Shown piece after piece: positions 34,869 to 44,185 of a DNA stretch of 64,000 nt; positions within the stretch are counted from its first letter, which is position 1; every line of letters begins with the position of its first letter. A program made the translations under genes and the position numbers. The notes under the pieces were generated by a model. It searched no databases. It saw nothing but the letters and a program-made list of their open reading frames with translations, and was not told the origin of the DNA. The DNA comes from Flavobacterium psychrophilum (GTDB lineage Bacteria > Bacteroidota > Bacteroidia > Flavobacteriales > Flavobacteriaceae): assembly GCA_945879625.1 (NCBI GenBank), contig CAMCVA010000010.1, positions 1 to 64,000 on the forward strand. Reading direction: 5' to 3'.

Positions 34869-34912
34869 GAGGAGATTTTGGCGGATTTTTCACTATAAGT
34901 TAAATCTATACC

Positions 34913-34955
34913 AAACCATCATTACGCTGATTTTCAGTATTATGATGGTTTTTAT
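34913..34955. terminator. Bidirectional terminator between ctaA and corA
   Basis: AAACCATCAT (34913-34922) pairs perfectly with ATGATGGTTT (34942-34951) over a 19-nt loop, with a T-rich tail to the right and an A-rich run for the other strand. It sits between convergent genes. Confidence 0.75.
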
Positions 34956-34966
34956 TTAAACCTATA

Positions 34967-36049
34967 TTAAAACCATTTTTTACGTTTGAAATACCACGCC
35001 ATTCCAAGCGCAACCACGGCCATAAATCCCACCACCATATAATAACCATAGGTTAATTTTAGTTCGGGCATGTGCTCGAAATTCATTCCATACACCCCTA
35101 CAATAAAGGTTAAGGGCATGAAGATTACTGAAACCAGAGTGAGCACTTTCATGATCTCATTCATGCGGTTACTTTGAGACGAAAAGTAAAAACTTGAAGC
35201 GCTGTCTAAAGTGTTAATGTCGTATTCTATTTGCTCTAAAATCTCGATTAACTTTTGATGCAAACGCACAAAGAACGTATAATTAGCTTGGTCTATATTT
35301 GACAGCGAAACATCGTCTTGTTCGCTTTTTAGATTGTACAACGCATCGCGCAAAGGCAAAATGGAGCGCTTCAGGAAATTCAAGTTTTCTCGGTAGCCCT
35401 CAATCTCTACCAGTACCGCAGGATCGTCGTTGGACTTTGATTTAATCAATAATTTTTCGATGGCCTCTTCATAGAACTCAATGGTGATGTAGAAGTTTTC
35501 CATAACTGCATCGAGCAGCAAATACAACAAATAATCGTTTTGTTTTTTACGCACAATGCCGCTGTGGGTTTTGATGCGTTCGCGAATATGGGTAAAAAAG
35601 TCGCTTTTCTTCTCCTGAAACGAGACCAGTAAATTGTCTTTTAGCACAAAACTTATTTGCTCCACGTGCACGTGTTGGTCGTCTTCCCCTGGCAAAATAG
35701 ACTTGATACTAAAAAACAAGATTTGATCTAATTCCTCAGTTTTGGATCGCTTGGAAACGTTTAGAATATCGCTCACAACATGGGGCTCTAGTCCAATTAG
35801 TTCACCTGTTTTTTTAATTAAATCAATATTATGTAAGCCGTGGATATTTAGCCACTTAACATCATTTTTTTGCAGTTCATCTTGCAGTTCTTTTGCCACT
35901 CGATCCAAACTCACTTTTTTGTATTCTTCGAATCCCTTTTCGTTGTATACAAACAACTGCATTTCTACCGGATCGGTGGTATACACACCCGTATATTCAA
36001 AATAATTGGGTTGAATTTTTCGAACTTTTTTGTAGCTAACTCGTTTCAA
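34967..36049 (-). CDS. corA: CorA-family magnesium/cobalt transporter
   Basis: Membrane protein of 360 residues. A large cytosolic N-terminal domain and long helix (from VVSDILNVSKRSKTEEL to LYNLKSEQDDVSLSN) precede two C-terminal membrane segments. The signature YGMN lies in IVGVYGMNFEHMPEL between the two segments, the pore-loop motif of CorA. The protein ends in the basic WYFKRKKWF. The start codon is TTG at 36049. It passes Mg2+ (or Co2+, Ni2+) across the inner membrane. It stands alone, between the ctaA terminator and hutI. Confidence 0.93.
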   Translation of the reverse strand: MKRVSYKKVRKIQPNYFEYTGVYTTDPVEMQLFVYNEKGFEEYKKVSLDRVAKELQDELQKNDVKWLNIHGLHNIDLIKKTGELIGLEPHVVSDILNVSKRSKTEELDQILFFSIKSILPGEDDQHVHVEQISFVLKDNLLVSFQEKKSDFFTHIRERIKTHSGIVRKKQNDYLLYLLLDAVMENFYITIEFYEEAIEKLLIKSKSNDDPAVLVEIEGYRENLNFLKRSILPLRDALYNLKSEQDDVSLSNIDQANYTFFVRLHQKLIEILEQIEYDINTLDSASSFYFSSQSNRMNEIMKVLTLVSVIFMPLTFIVGVYGMNFEHMPELKLTYGYYMVVGFMAVVALGMAWYFKRKKWF

Positions 36050-36118
36050 AATAGAATAATTTGAGGGAAAGGTAGGAGTTTTTAAAATTCCAATTTACAT
36101 TTACCCAAAAAAATCGGC

Positions 36119-37357
36119 ATGTCTATTTTACTCACCAACATTAAGTCCTTGCTTCAGATTCGCCCAGCATCTATATCCAAAGTCGTTGGCAATGCTATGG
36201 CCGAATTACCGCAACTCGAACAAGCCTATTTGCGCATCGAAAATGACTGCATTGCCGACTTTGGTCCTATGGCGAATTGTCCTGACATTTCTCAATACGA
36301 GGTAATTGACGCAACCGACCGCTTTGTGTTGCCTTCTTGGTGCGACAGCCATAGTCATTTGGTTTATGCAGGCAACCGCGAACAAGAATTCGTAGACCGC
36401 ATCAACGGATTGAGCTACGAAGAAATCGCAGCCAAAGGCGGTGGCATTCTCAATTCGGCCGAAAAACTCCATTTAGCCACCGAAGACGAATTGTACCAAC
36501 AGGCCGAATTGCGCCTGCAAGAAATAATGCATATGGGAACTGGCGCACTCGAGATTAAATCGGGTTATGGCTTAACCCTTGACGGAGAACTCAAAATGCT
36601 GCGCGTCATTCAACGATTAAAAACCAATTACCCAATAGCCATCAAAGCGACATTTTTGGGCGCACATGCCTTTCCTAAAGCTTTTGCCAAAAATCCTTCT
36701 GGTTATATAAATTTACTCTGCAACGAAATGTTGCCAGCCATTGCCCAAGAAAACTTGGCCGACTATATCGATGTGTTTTGCGAAAAGGGCTATTTTTCGG
36801 TGGCTGACACGATTCAAATTATGGAAGCGGGAGCCAAATACAATTTAACACCTAAGATTCACGTCAATCAGTTTAATGCGATTGGAGGAGTCGCTGCAGC
36901 GGTTGAACACCACGCGCTTTCGGTTGATCATTTAGAAATTATCACAGCCGAGGATATTCTCGCGTTGCAAAACAGCGAAACCATGCCAGTAGCTTTACCG
37001 GGCTGCTCCTACTTTTTGGGGATTCCCTACACGCCAGCCCGCGAAATTATGAATGCCAATTTGCCCTTGGCTTTGGCCTCAGACTTTAATCCAGGCTCCT
37101 GCCCTTCTGGGAACATGAATTTTGTAGTGGCTACGGCTTGCATCAAGATGAAGATGACGCCCGAGGAAGCGATTAATGCGGCTACGCTAAACGGCGCCTA
37201 TGCCATTGGATTGAGCGAAACGCACGGCAGCATTACCACTGGCAAAAAAGCCAATTTGATAATCACCAAAAAACTACCTTCCTACTACCAAATACCCTAT
37301 GCATTTGGCAGCAATCCGATTGCGCAAGTTATCTTGAACGGAAAAGTAATTGCATAA
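36119..37357 (+). CDS. hutI: Imidazolonepropionase
   Basis: Enzyme of 412 residues from the histidine-degradation pathway; it hydrolyses imidazolonepropionate to formiminoglutamate. The amidohydrolase-fold metal motif DSHSHLVYAGNREQEF and ALEIKSGYGL are diagnostic, followed by FLGAHAFP, HVNQFNAIGG and ALASDFNPGSCPSGNMNFV. The product is the substrate of the hutG enzyme encoded 1 kb downstream on the same strand. hutH and hutU are not in the window. ATG 36119. A strong terminator ends it. Confidence 0.96.
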   Translation: MSILLTNIKSLLQIRPASISKVVGNAMAELPQLEQAYLRIENDCIADFGPMANCPDISQYEVIDATDRFVLPSWCDSHSHLVYAGNREQEFVDRINGLSYEEIAAKGGGILNSAEKLHLATEDELYQQAELRLQEIMHMGTGALEIKSGYGLTLDGELKMLRVIQRLKTNYPIAIKATFLGAHAFPKAFAKNPSGYINLLCNEMLPAIAQENLADYIDVFCEKGYFSVADTIQIMEAGAKYNLTPKIHVNQFNAIGGVAAAVEHHALSVDHLEIITAEDILALQNSETMPVALPGCSYFLGIPYTPAREIMNANLPLALASDFNPGSCPSGNMNFVVATACIKMKMTPEEAINAATLNGAYAIGLSETHGSITTGKKANLIITKKLPSYYQIPYAFGSNPIAQVILNGKVIA

Positions 37358-37388
37358 AAAAAGGAACCAAATGGTTCCTTTTTTGTTT
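37356..37388 (+). terminator. Terminator after hutI
   Basis: A-rich AAAAAAGGAACC pairs with GGTTCCTTTTTT around an AAAT loop, ending in a T-run. It is bidirectional in form and also lies at the end of the convergent gene at 37402. Confidence 0.88.
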
Positions 37389-37401
37389 TTGTAGTGTGCT
37401 A

Positions 37402-38286
37402 TTATTTCAAGGTGAAATTGGTTTTGGAAACCAATTCGCCGTTGTCAAATAAATTTACGGTGTAGGATCCTTTTTGAAAATTGGTGCCTTGTAAATCTTG
37501 CGAAACATCAACTGTATTGTTTTCAAATTTCACGGTAGAAATAAAGCTATATGTTAATATGTTTCCGTTGAAATTCTCTGATTGTTTGTCACCCAATACA
37601 TTATTTTTGCTGTCAATTACTTGCACGTAGTATTTTTTGTCACCCGATTTGGCTACTTTGTTTTCAGCTATCGTGAAGCTGATTTTTAATACATCGGCAC
37701 TTTTGGCTTTTTCGGTAGCGATTTGTCTGCCTTTGCTTTTCAATTTGTAGGCAGCCGTTTTTAAATTGGTGATGATTAATTTGGAGGCAACTTCTACGGT
37801 TTTTGACAACTCTTGGTTTTGTCCCACCAACACTTCGTTAAATTTTTTGGCCTCACCCAACACCATTACGGTACTGTCACGTTGTACAGTTAAGGTTTCG
37901 TTGGCTTTTTTGAGCACTTCATTTTCCTGCATCAATACTTTCATTTTCTCTTCCAATTCCAAGTATTGTTTTTTGTATTTGGCCATCGATGCGACATCTC
38001 CTTTTGATCGTTTTAAATCAGCCAACAAATTCACTACTTTTTCACGCTCGGCGATCAATTCATCTGACATGGACGTGTTTTCAGCAATAGCGGCATCATA
38101 GGTTGCTTTTAAGGCTTCTAAATCTTTGGTAACACTGTCTTTTTCTGACGTAGTTTTTGTCAACTCAGTTTGCAAAGCTTTGGCGTCCGACGTAATTTTA
38201 AAAATATAAACCAAGCTTCCTACAAGCAATACAGCAAGCACAGCAATGATGGCTTTTAAATTTGAATTGTTTTTCTGATTTTCCAT
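37402..38286 (-). CDS. Membrane-anchored coiled-coil protein of unknown function
   Basis: Protein of 294 residues. One membrane helix at about 11-31 (AIIAVLAVLLVGSLVYIFKI) is followed by a long coiled coil to about residue 170 (TSEKDSVTKDLEALKATYDAA, KKQYLELEEKMKVLMQENEVLKK). A beta-rich C-terminal domain from about 180 (ADVLKISFTIAENKVAKSGD, KYYVQVIDSKNN, KGSYTVNLFDNGELVSKTNF) is typical of a flavobacterial family sometimes labelled SMC-like. The start at 38286 is preferred because it gives the TM segment; the longer frame to 38349 overlaps the hutG leader. The function is not known. It lies between hutI and hutG on the opposite strand. Confidence 0.75.
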   Translation of the reverse strand: MENQKNNSNLKAIIAVLAVLLVGSLVYIFKITSDAKALQTELTKTTSEKDSVTKDLEALKATYDAAIAENTSMSDELIAEREKVVNLLADLKRSKGDVASMAKYKKQYLELEEKMKVLMQENEVLKKANETLTVQRDSTVMVLGEAKKFNEVLVGQNQELSKTVEVASKLIITNLKTAAYKLKSKGRQIATEKAKSADVLKISFTIAENKVAKSGDKKYYVQVIDSKNNVLGDKQSENFNGNILTYSFISTVKFENNTVDVSQDLQGTNFQKGSYTVNLFDNGELVSKTNFTLK

Positions 38287-38381
38287 AATTTTTTGATTTG
38301 TTTCGACAAAAATAATAATATTTGAACGAATAACGTAAGTTTGTGCCAATATATTACAACTACAGCTCTACCGCTCTAATT

Positions 38382-39449
38382 ATGGAAAAAATAATTCCTT
38401 TTCACGCTTCCGAATTAGCAAAAATAACCAACCACCGCAGCGGCGAAATCAAATTTGGTGAACGCATGCTCACGGTTCCTCAAGAGGTAAAATTGGAGGA
38501 TTTTCTTGTAGAATGCCCTGCCCGATTTGTGTTGTTTGGTATCCCCGAAGATATTGGCGTACGAGCCAATTTTGGCAGACCTGGCGCAGCATCGGCATGG
38601 AAAAGTGCCATAAGCAGCATTGCCAACATTCAATACAATCCATTTTGCAAAGGAAAAGAACTACTGGTATTGGGGCAATTGGACGTGCAAAAAGAAATGG
38701 ACGAAGTGCAACAACTCGATTTTCATCAAACGGCCGATCGCAAGCGAATGAACGAATTGGTAGAGGCCGTTGACAAAGAAGTTACACACCTCATCACGCA
38801 AATTGTGCGTGCCGGAAAAATACCCATCGTAATTGGTGGTGGACACAATAACGCCTATGGGATGATTAAAGGAACCGCATTGGCCAAAGGACAAGCCGTG
38901 AGCGCCGTAAATTTTGACGCCCATTCTGATTTTCGAATTTTAGAAGGACGCCACAGCGGCAATGGCTTTTCGTATGCGTTTGAAGAAGGCTTTTTGCAGC
39001 AGTATTTTATTTTTGGCTTACACGAAAACTACACCTCCAAACAAGTCTTGTCCAACATAAAAAACTTGATTCACCGCGTGCGTTACAATACCTATGACGA
39101 AATTGCCATTCGCGGAGCCAAAAAATTTGAAACCGAATTGCAAAACGCAGAACGCTTCATTGCGGGATCGGCCTTTGGGATTGAGTTGGATTTGGATGCG
39201 ATACCCAATATTGCCAGTAGCGCCATGACACTCAGCGGATTTTCAGTAGAACAAGCCCGACAGTATGTGCATCATTTTGGCAAAAATCAAAACGCAGCCT
39301 ATTTGCACATTTGCGAAGGTGCTCCCGAATTGGGCGACGACAAAAACCAGCAATTGGTTGGTAAGTTAATTGGCTATTTGGTTACCGATTTTATGAAAGC
39401 CAACAGCCCGGCAGATAAAAAAATCCTGAACATTACTGTGAACTGGTAA
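38382..39449 (+). CDS. hutG: Formimidoylglutamase (ureohydrolase family)
   Basis: Protein of 355 residues of the arginase/agmatinase superfamily. Mn-binding motifs are visible: GGGHNNAYG, NFDAHSDFR and ELDLDAI. The pairing with hutI supports formiminoglutamate hydrolysis, the last step of one branch of histidine breakdown, giving glutamate and formamide. Arginase or agmatinase activity cannot be excluded by sequence alone. ATG 38382 is chosen; the in-frame TTG at 38343 precedes the recognisable start. A TAAGTTTG -7 box is at 38336-38343. The N-terminus is longer than in minimal arginases. Confidence 0.88.
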   Translation: MEKIIPFHASELAKITNHRSGEIKFGERMLTVPQEVKLEDFLVECPARFVLFGIPEDIGVRANFGRPGAASAWKSAISSIANIQYNPFCKGKELLVLGQLDVQKEMDEVQQLDFHQTADRKRMNELVEAVDKEVTHLITQIVRAGKIPIVIGGGHNNAYGMIKGTALAKGQAVSAVNFDAHSDFRILEGRHSGNGFSYAFEEGFLQQYFIFGLHENYTSKQVLSNIKNLIHRVRYNTYDEIAIRGAKKFETELQNAERFIAGSAFGIELDLDAIPNIASSAMTLSGFSVEQARQYVHHFGKNQNAAYLHICEGAPELGDDKNQQLVGKLIGYLVTDFMKANSPADKKILNITVNW

Positions 39450-39476
39450 GAAAAAACCAAGCAAATTTAAATACCC

Positions 39477-39484
39477 TATCTTTG
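39477..39484 (+). promoter_or_regulatory. -7 element (TATCTTTG) of the DEAD-box helicase gene
   Basis: Exact match to TAnnTTTG, 45 bp before the ATG at 39530. No TTG at the standard distance. Confidence 0.45.
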
Positions 39485-39529
39485 ACACCGTATTCCATTA
39501 CTTATTTTGGGGTATGAAATTTTATAGTT

Positions 39530-40783
39530 ATGTTATTTGAAGAATTATCCCTTTCCAAGAGTATTCAACGCGCCGTATTCGAAGCCGGCTATACCGAAAC
39601 TACTCCCATCCAAGAACAAGCCATTCCCATTGTATTAACTGGCCGCGATTTAGTGGGCTGTGCACAAACCGGAACGGGCAAAACAGCAGCCTTTGCTATT
39701 CCCATTATTCATCAGTTGCACCGCATGGTAGGTTCATCCAAAAAAGCCAAAGTCATTCGTGCCTTAGTGATTACCCCTACTCGCGAATTGGCCGTGCAAA
39801 TTGGCCAAAATTTTGAAAAATACGGCCAATACACCAACCTGACTCAACTCACCATTTTTGGTGGAGTTTCTCAAATTCCACAAGTTGATGTATTGCGCAA
39901 AGGCTTGGACATTTTGGTTGCCACACCCGGACGCTTATTGGATTTACACAAACAAGGGTATATTGATTTAGATCAATTGCACACCTTGGTGCTCGACGAA
40001 GCCGATCAGATGCTCGATATGGGTTTTGTGAACGATGTGAAAAAAATCGTGAAACTCACGCCCAACAACCGCCAAACTCTATTGTTTTCGGCCACCATGC
40101 CTATTGCCATTCGCGAATTGGCCGAATTGTTTCTAAAAGATCCAGCCAGCGTGACGGTTTCTCCAGTTTCCTCAACCGCCGAAAAAGTAGAACAACGCAT
40201 TTACTTTGTAGATAAAACAGAGAAAAGAAATTTATTGTATCACCTCATCCGCAACGAAAAACTGAGCGATGTATTGGTGTTTTCGCGCACCAAACACGGT
40301 GCCGACAACGTAGTAAAAGCCCTGCGCAAACACGGCGTAGCAGCCGAAGCCATACACGGCGACAAATCACAATCGGCCAGACAACGGGTGTTGGATGCCT
40401 TTAAAAATAAAGAAGTTGGCGTTTTGGTGGCTACCGATATTGCCGCCCGAGGCATCGATATTGATTTGCTTCCTTTTGTGATCAATTTTGATTTACCCAA
40501 TATTCCAGAAACCTATGTGCACCGCATTGGCCGAACCGGTCGTGCAGGCAGCAGCGGGGTAGCCATTTCGTTTTGTAGCAAAGACGAGGCGCCCTACTGG
40601 AAAGACATTCAAAAATTAATCAAAGTGGATGTGCAAGTGATTACTGATCATCCGTATCCGTGGCACGAAGGAAGTCCAAGTTTGGAAACAGCACCACCTC
40701 CCCAAAACTCCAACCGCAGCGGAGGCGCACACAAATCAAGAAAATCGACACAATCCAAACAAAACAAAAAACGCTGGTATTAA
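39530..40783 (+). CDS. DEAD-box ATP-dependent RNA helicase (RhlE-like)
   Basis: Protein of 417 residues. Motifs in order: Q motif TETTPIQEQAIP, Walker A AQTGTGKT at 45-52, PTRELAVQIG, VATPGRLLDL, LDEADQMLDMGF (DEAD), FSATMP (motif III), then the C-terminal RecA domain with ATDIAARGIDI and HRIGRTGRAGSSG. The tail is basic and Gln/Asn/Ser-rich (about 385-417), as in RhlE-type helicases. It remodels RNA, for example in ribosome assembly or cold adaptation. A strong terminator follows at 40769. Confidence 0.95.
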   Translation: MLFEELSLSKSIQRAVFEAGYTETTPIQEQAIPIVLTGRDLVGCAQTGTGKTAAFAIPIIHQLHRMVGSSKKAKVIRALVITPTRELAVQIGQNFEKYGQYTNLTQLTIFGGVSQIPQVDVLRKGLDILVATPGRLLDLHKQGYIDLDQLHTLVLDEADQMLDMGFVNDVKKIVKLTPNNRQTLLFSATMPIAIRELAELFLKDPASVTVSPVSSTAEKVEQRIYFVDKTEKRNLLYHLIRNEKLSDVLVFSRTKHGADNVVKALRKHGVAAEAIHGDKSQSARQRVLDAFKNKEVGVLVATDIAARGIDIDLLPFVINFDLPNIPETYVHRIGRTGRAGSSGVAISFCSKDEAPYWKDIQKLIKVDVQVITDHPYPWHEGSPSLETAPPPQNSNRSGGAHKSRKSTQSKQNKKRWY

Positions 40784-40797
40784 CCAGCGTTTTTTTA
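40769..40797. terminator. Bidirectional terminator between the helicase gene and ettA
   Basis: AAACGCTGGT pairs with ACCAGCGTTT around an ATTA loop, with a T-run to the right and an A-run for the other strand. It overlaps the end of the helicase gene. Confidence 0.9.
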
Positions 40798-40803
40798 TAC
40801 AAT

Positions 40804-42498
40804 TTAGTCCCGAATTAATTTGCGGTACTTGATACGTTTGGGAGTTAAATCGCCTCCCAAACGTTTCTTCTTGTTTTCTTCGTAGTCCGAGAAACCGCCT
40901 TCAAAGTAATACACTTCTGATTCACCCTCAAAGGCCAAAATGTGCGTGCAAATACGGTCCAAGAACCATCTATCGTGCGAAATAACTACCGCACAGCCGG
41001 CAAAATTCTCTAATCCTTCTTCTAAGGCTCTCAAGGTGTTGATATCTAAATCATTGGTTGGCTCATCGAGCAACAACACATTGCCTTCCTCTTTTAACGT
41101 CATGGCCAAATGCAAGCGGTTGCGTTCTCCACCGGAAAGTGTGGCAACTTTTTTGTTTTGATCGGATCCGCCAAAATTAAAGCGAGACAAATAGGCTCTC
41201 GAATTCACCTGACGCCCGCCCATCATAATGAGTTCTTGGCCGTCGCAGAAATTTTCCCAAATCGATTTGTTGGGATCTATATTGGAATGCGCCTGATCGA
41301 CGTAGGCAATTTTTACCGTTTCGCCAATCTCAAAGGTTCCGGAATCGGCTGCTTGTTCGCCCATAATCATGCGAAAAATGGTCGATTTACCTGCTCCATT
41401 GGGCCCAATAATCCCCACAATACCCGCTTGTGGTAGGGTGAAATTCAAATTATCATACAACAATTTATCGCCGAAGGCTTTAGCTACATTTTTGGCTTCG
41501 ATCACATTGGTTCCCAAACGCGGTCCGTTGGGGATATAAATTTCTAAGTTTTCGTCTAGTTGTTTTTGATCCTCGTTCAAGAGTTTGTCGTAGTTCTGCA
41601 AACGGGCTTTTTGCTTGGTTTGACGGCCTTTGGCACCTTGTCGTACCCAGTCTAACTCACGCTCTAAGGTCTTGCGGCGTTTGGACGCTACTTTTTCTTC
41701 CAATGCCATACGGCTTGATTTTTGATCCAACCAAGAGGAGTAATTTCCTTTCCAAGGAATGCCTTCGCCACGATCGAGTTCTAAAATCCAACCGGCCACA
41801 TTGTCCAAGAAATAGCGGTCGTGCGTGACGGCAATTACGGTTCCGGCATATTGTGCCAAATGTTGCTCTAGCCACAACACGCTCTCGGCATCCAAGTGAT
41901 TGGTAGGCTCATCGAGCAATAATACATCGGGCTGTTGCAACAACAAACGGCACAAGGCCACTCGTCGGCGTTCTCCTCCCGATAAATTTTTAATGAGCAT
42001 ATCGGGTTCTGGCGTGCGCAAGGCATCCATCGCAATTTCGAGTTTGGTATCAATTTCCCAAGCGCCCAAGGCATCAATTTTGTCTTGCAAATCGGCTTGG
42101 CGATCCATGAGCTGCTGCATTTTATCGGCATCTTCATAGACTTCTGGCAAACCAAATTGGTCGTTGATTTTGTTGAACTCATCCAAGACAGCCATGGTTT
42201 CGGCCACGCCTTCGCGCACGATGTCAATCACAGTTTTGCTGTCGTCTAGTTGCGGCTCTTGCTCCAAATAACCCACGGTGTAGCCCGGAGCAAACACCAC
42301 ATCGCCTTGGTAGTTTTTATCGACTCCAGCAATGATTTTGAGCAAGGACGATTTACCGGAACCGTTGAGCCCTAGGATTCCAATTTTGGCTCCATAAAAA
42401 AAGCTTAAATAAATGTTTTTTAATACCTGCTTGTCGCTGCTGGAGTAGGTTTTACTCACGCGCTGCATGGAGAATATGACTTTTTTATCGTCTGACAT
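40804..42498 (-). CDS. ettA: ABC-F translation factor EttA
   Basis: Cytosolic protein of 564 residues with two ABC domains and no membrane segment. Domain 1 has GLNGSGKSSLLKIIAG and NLSGGERRRVALCRLLL with LLLDEPTNHLDAESVLWLE. The linker carries the arm and the GAKGRQTKQKARLQNYDKLL segment. Domain 2 has IGPNGAGKSTIFRMIMGE and TLSGGERNRLHLAMTLK. EttA binds the ribosomal E site and gates translation according to the ATP/ADP ratio. The C-terminal tail (GGDLTPKRIKYRKLIRD) matches the EttA branch. ATG 42498. Confidence 0.95.
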   Translation of the reverse strand: MSDDKKVIFSMQRVSKTYSSSDKQVLKNIYLSFFYGAKIGILGLNGSGKSSLLKIIAGVDKNYQGDVVFAPGYTVGYLEQEPQLDDSKTVIDIVREGVAETMAVLDEFNKINDQFGLPEVYEDADKMQQLMDRQADLQDKIDALGAWEIDTKLEIAMDALRTPEPDMLIKNLSGGERRRVALCRLLLQQPDVLLLDEPTNHLDAESVLWLEQHLAQYAGTVIAVTHDRYFLDNVAGWILELDRGEGIPWKGNYSSWLDQKSSRMALEEKVASKRRKTLERELDWVRQGAKGRQTKQKARLQNYDKLLNEDQKQLDENLEIYIPNGPRLGTNVIEAKNVAKAFGDKLLYDNLNFTLPQAGIVGIIGPNGAGKSTIFRMIMGEQAADSGTFEIGETVKIAYVDQAHSNIDPNKSIWENFCDGQELIMMGGRQVNSRAYLSRFNFGGSDQNKKVATLSGGERNRLHLAMTLKEEGNVLLLDEPTNDLDINTLRALEEGLENFAGCAVVISHDRWFLDRICTHILAFEGESEVYYFEGGFSDYEENKKKRLGGDLTPKRIKYRKLIRD

Positions 42499-42547
42499 AG
42501 GGTGTGTTTATAAAATTAATTAGTACTGTGTATTAGATGTATTCTAT

Positions 42548-42910
42548 TTATTTCATCTTTAAAATATAGGTAACAATCTCTGCGGCTTCCGCTTGGCTCA
42601 GGCCAGGATGAGCGGTCATGGGGGTTTCTCCCCAATTGCCTTTTCCGCCTTTAATGATTTTGTCGGTCAACATGGAAATATCTTTTGTGGTATAGCGCTC
42701 GGCGATTTGTGTGTACGAAGGCCCAATGATGCTCTCTTTTTCTTGGTGACAAGCCGCACAATCATTGGCTGCAAGTAATTCTTCAGCCGACATAAGCTGC
42801 CCCATCGCCGTCAATTCAGCAGCTGCATTGGTAGTGCGTTTACAGGATGAAGCAATACAAAGCAACATCAACACTACACATAAATGGGTATAATTCATTC
42901 CTTTTGACAT
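42548..42910 (-). CDS. Small c-type cytochrome (probable lipoprotein)
   Basis: Protein of 120 residues. The N-terminal hydrophobic LCVVLMLLCIASSC has a lipobox-like ASSC at about residue 23, so lipid attachment at the membrane is likely. Heme attachment CAACH is at 51-55, the family's GPSYTQIAERYTTK follows, and TPMTAHPGLSQAEAAEIVTYIL contains the probable Met ligand and C-terminal helix. It is a single-heme cytochrome c, probably in the periplasm, for electron transfer. The start is ATG at 42910, or an internal ATG at 42898. The tiny membrane protein at 42934 precedes it by 23 bp. Confidence 0.85.
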   Translation of the reverse strand: MSKGMNYTHLCVVLMLLCIASSCKRTTNAAAELTAMGQLMSAEELLAANDCAACHQEKESIIGPSYTQIAERYTTKDISMLTDKIIKGGKGNWGETPMTAHPGLSQAEAAEIVTYILKMK

Positions 42911-42933
42911 TATCCTACTGAATTAGCATTGAT

Positions 42934-43110
42934 CTAAACTCTTCCTTTTAGTGCATTAAACACCCAGGCAATGGCCAAAAAGCCTACGCCTACTGCCACA
43001 AATCCCCAACCGGCCACATCGTCATATTTGAAAGCGCCCAAAACAATGAGCAACAGTCCCATAATAATCATTAATAAGGTAGCATAACCCAAGACCGTAT
43101 TTTTATTCAT
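42934..43110 (-). CDS. Tiny two-helix membrane protein (CAL67264-like)
   Basis: Open frame of 58 residues, found by reading the gap by eye: MNKNTVLGYATLLMIIMGLL is one membrane helix, a short loop holds KYDDVAGWG, and FVAVGVGFLAIAWVFNALKG is the second. It resembles a small membrane family conserved in Flavobacteriia (called CAL67264 in annotations, from memory). It has the same orientation as the cytochrome c gene, 23 bp upstream of it, so the two may form an operon. The function is unknown. Supporting signs are good helix pattern, typical length, and a clean ATG and TAG. Confidence 0.8.
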   Translation of the reverse strand: MNKNTVLGYATLLMIIMGLLLIVLGAFKYDDVAGWGFVAVGVGFLAIAWVFNALKGRV

Positions 43111-43172
43111 CTTTTACTTTTAAATTCGTACAAATATCTGAATTACAACTTGCAATACAAACAGCCTTTGGG

Positions 43173-44177
43173 CTAATTAAAAATCGTGACCAACAATTCT
43201 TTGTACAAGTCATTAACAGGCAGGCTATTGGCGCCAACCCCTTTGTTTTTTAAATCTACATCGCGCAGTTTGGTTATCACCGCACTCACTTTTTTCATCG
43301 GAAAATTGCGTGCCGCCAACTCGTAATCTTTGGTGAAATATGGACTGATTTTTAAGGTAGCCGCGACATTTTTGGACGATTTATCTTTGAGTCCGTGGTA
43401 TTGCAGCAGTTGTTGATAAAACCCAAAGACCAAGGTTACCACCATTTGAAACGGCGCTTCTTTGGGGTTTTCAGAAAAATACTGTACAATTTGATAGGCC
43501 TTGAGTTGGTTGCGTTCGCCCAGGGCTTTGCGCAATTCAAACACATTAAAATCTTTACTAAACCCAATATTATCTTCGATATCCTTGGCCGTAATGGTAC
43601 TTTGTTTGGGCAATACAATTTGCAATTTTTCGAGCTCATTGTTTATTTTACTCAAATCGGTGCCCAAAAATTCGACCAACATGGCCATGGCTTTGGGTTC
43701 GATGCCATAGCCTTTGCTTTGCAACAAACGCTTAATCCAATCGCCCACTTGGTTTTCGTAGAGTTTTTTACTCTCAAAAAGCACGCCTAATTTTTCGATA
43801 TTTTTGGTGAACTTCTTGCGCTTATCGATGGTTTTGTATTTGTAACAAAACACCAATACGGTAGTGGGAACGGGATCGTTGGTGTAATTCTCCAATTGAT
43901 CAATGGTGCGCGACAAATCTTGGGCTTCTTTCACAATAATCACCTGGCGTTCGGCCATCATCGGAAATCGCTTGGCTGAACTCACAATATCATCAATACT
44001 CACATCGCGTCCATAATAGACAGTTTGATTGAAGCCTTTTTCTTCTTCAGAAAGTAGATTTTGCTCCATGTATTCGGCAATTTTATCAATGTAATAGGCC
44101 TCTTCACCCATTAAAAAATAAATGGGTTTAATTAGGCCGTTTTTGATGTCATTGACAATTTTTACTGCTTCATCCAT
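43173..44177 (-). CDS. holA: DNA polymerase III delta subunit
   Basis: Protein of 334 residues, the clamp-loader subunit that opens the beta clamp. Visible: KPIYFLMGEEAYYIDKIAEYM at the N-terminus, MMAERQVIIVKEAQDL, a helical middle region (AMLVEFLGTDLSKINNELEKL) and the C-terminal all-helical domain (LGERNQLKAYQIVQYF, YELAARNFPMKKVSAVITKL, DLYKELLVTIF). ATG 44177. A heptanucleotide array (44186-44241) starts 9 bp upstream of the start codon, in the region where its promoter or leader should be. Confidence 0.93.
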   Translation of the reverse strand: MDEAVKIVNDIKNGLIKPIYFLMGEEAYYIDKIAEYMEQNLLSEEEKGFNQTVYYGRDVSIDDIVSSAKRFPMMAERQVIIVKEAQDLSRTIDQLENYTNDPVPTTVLVFCYKYKTIDKRKKFTKNIEKLGVLFESKKLYENQVGDWIKRLLQSKGYGIEPKAMAMLVEFLGTDLSKINNELEKLQIVLPKQSTITAKDIEDNIGFSKDFNVFELRKALGERNQLKAYQIVQYFSENPKEAPFQMVVTLVFGFYQQLLQYHGLKDKSSKNVAATLKISPYFTKDYELAARNFPMKKVSAVITKLRDVDLKNKGVGANSLPVNDLYKELLVTIFN

Positions 44178-44185
44178 TGGTCTAT

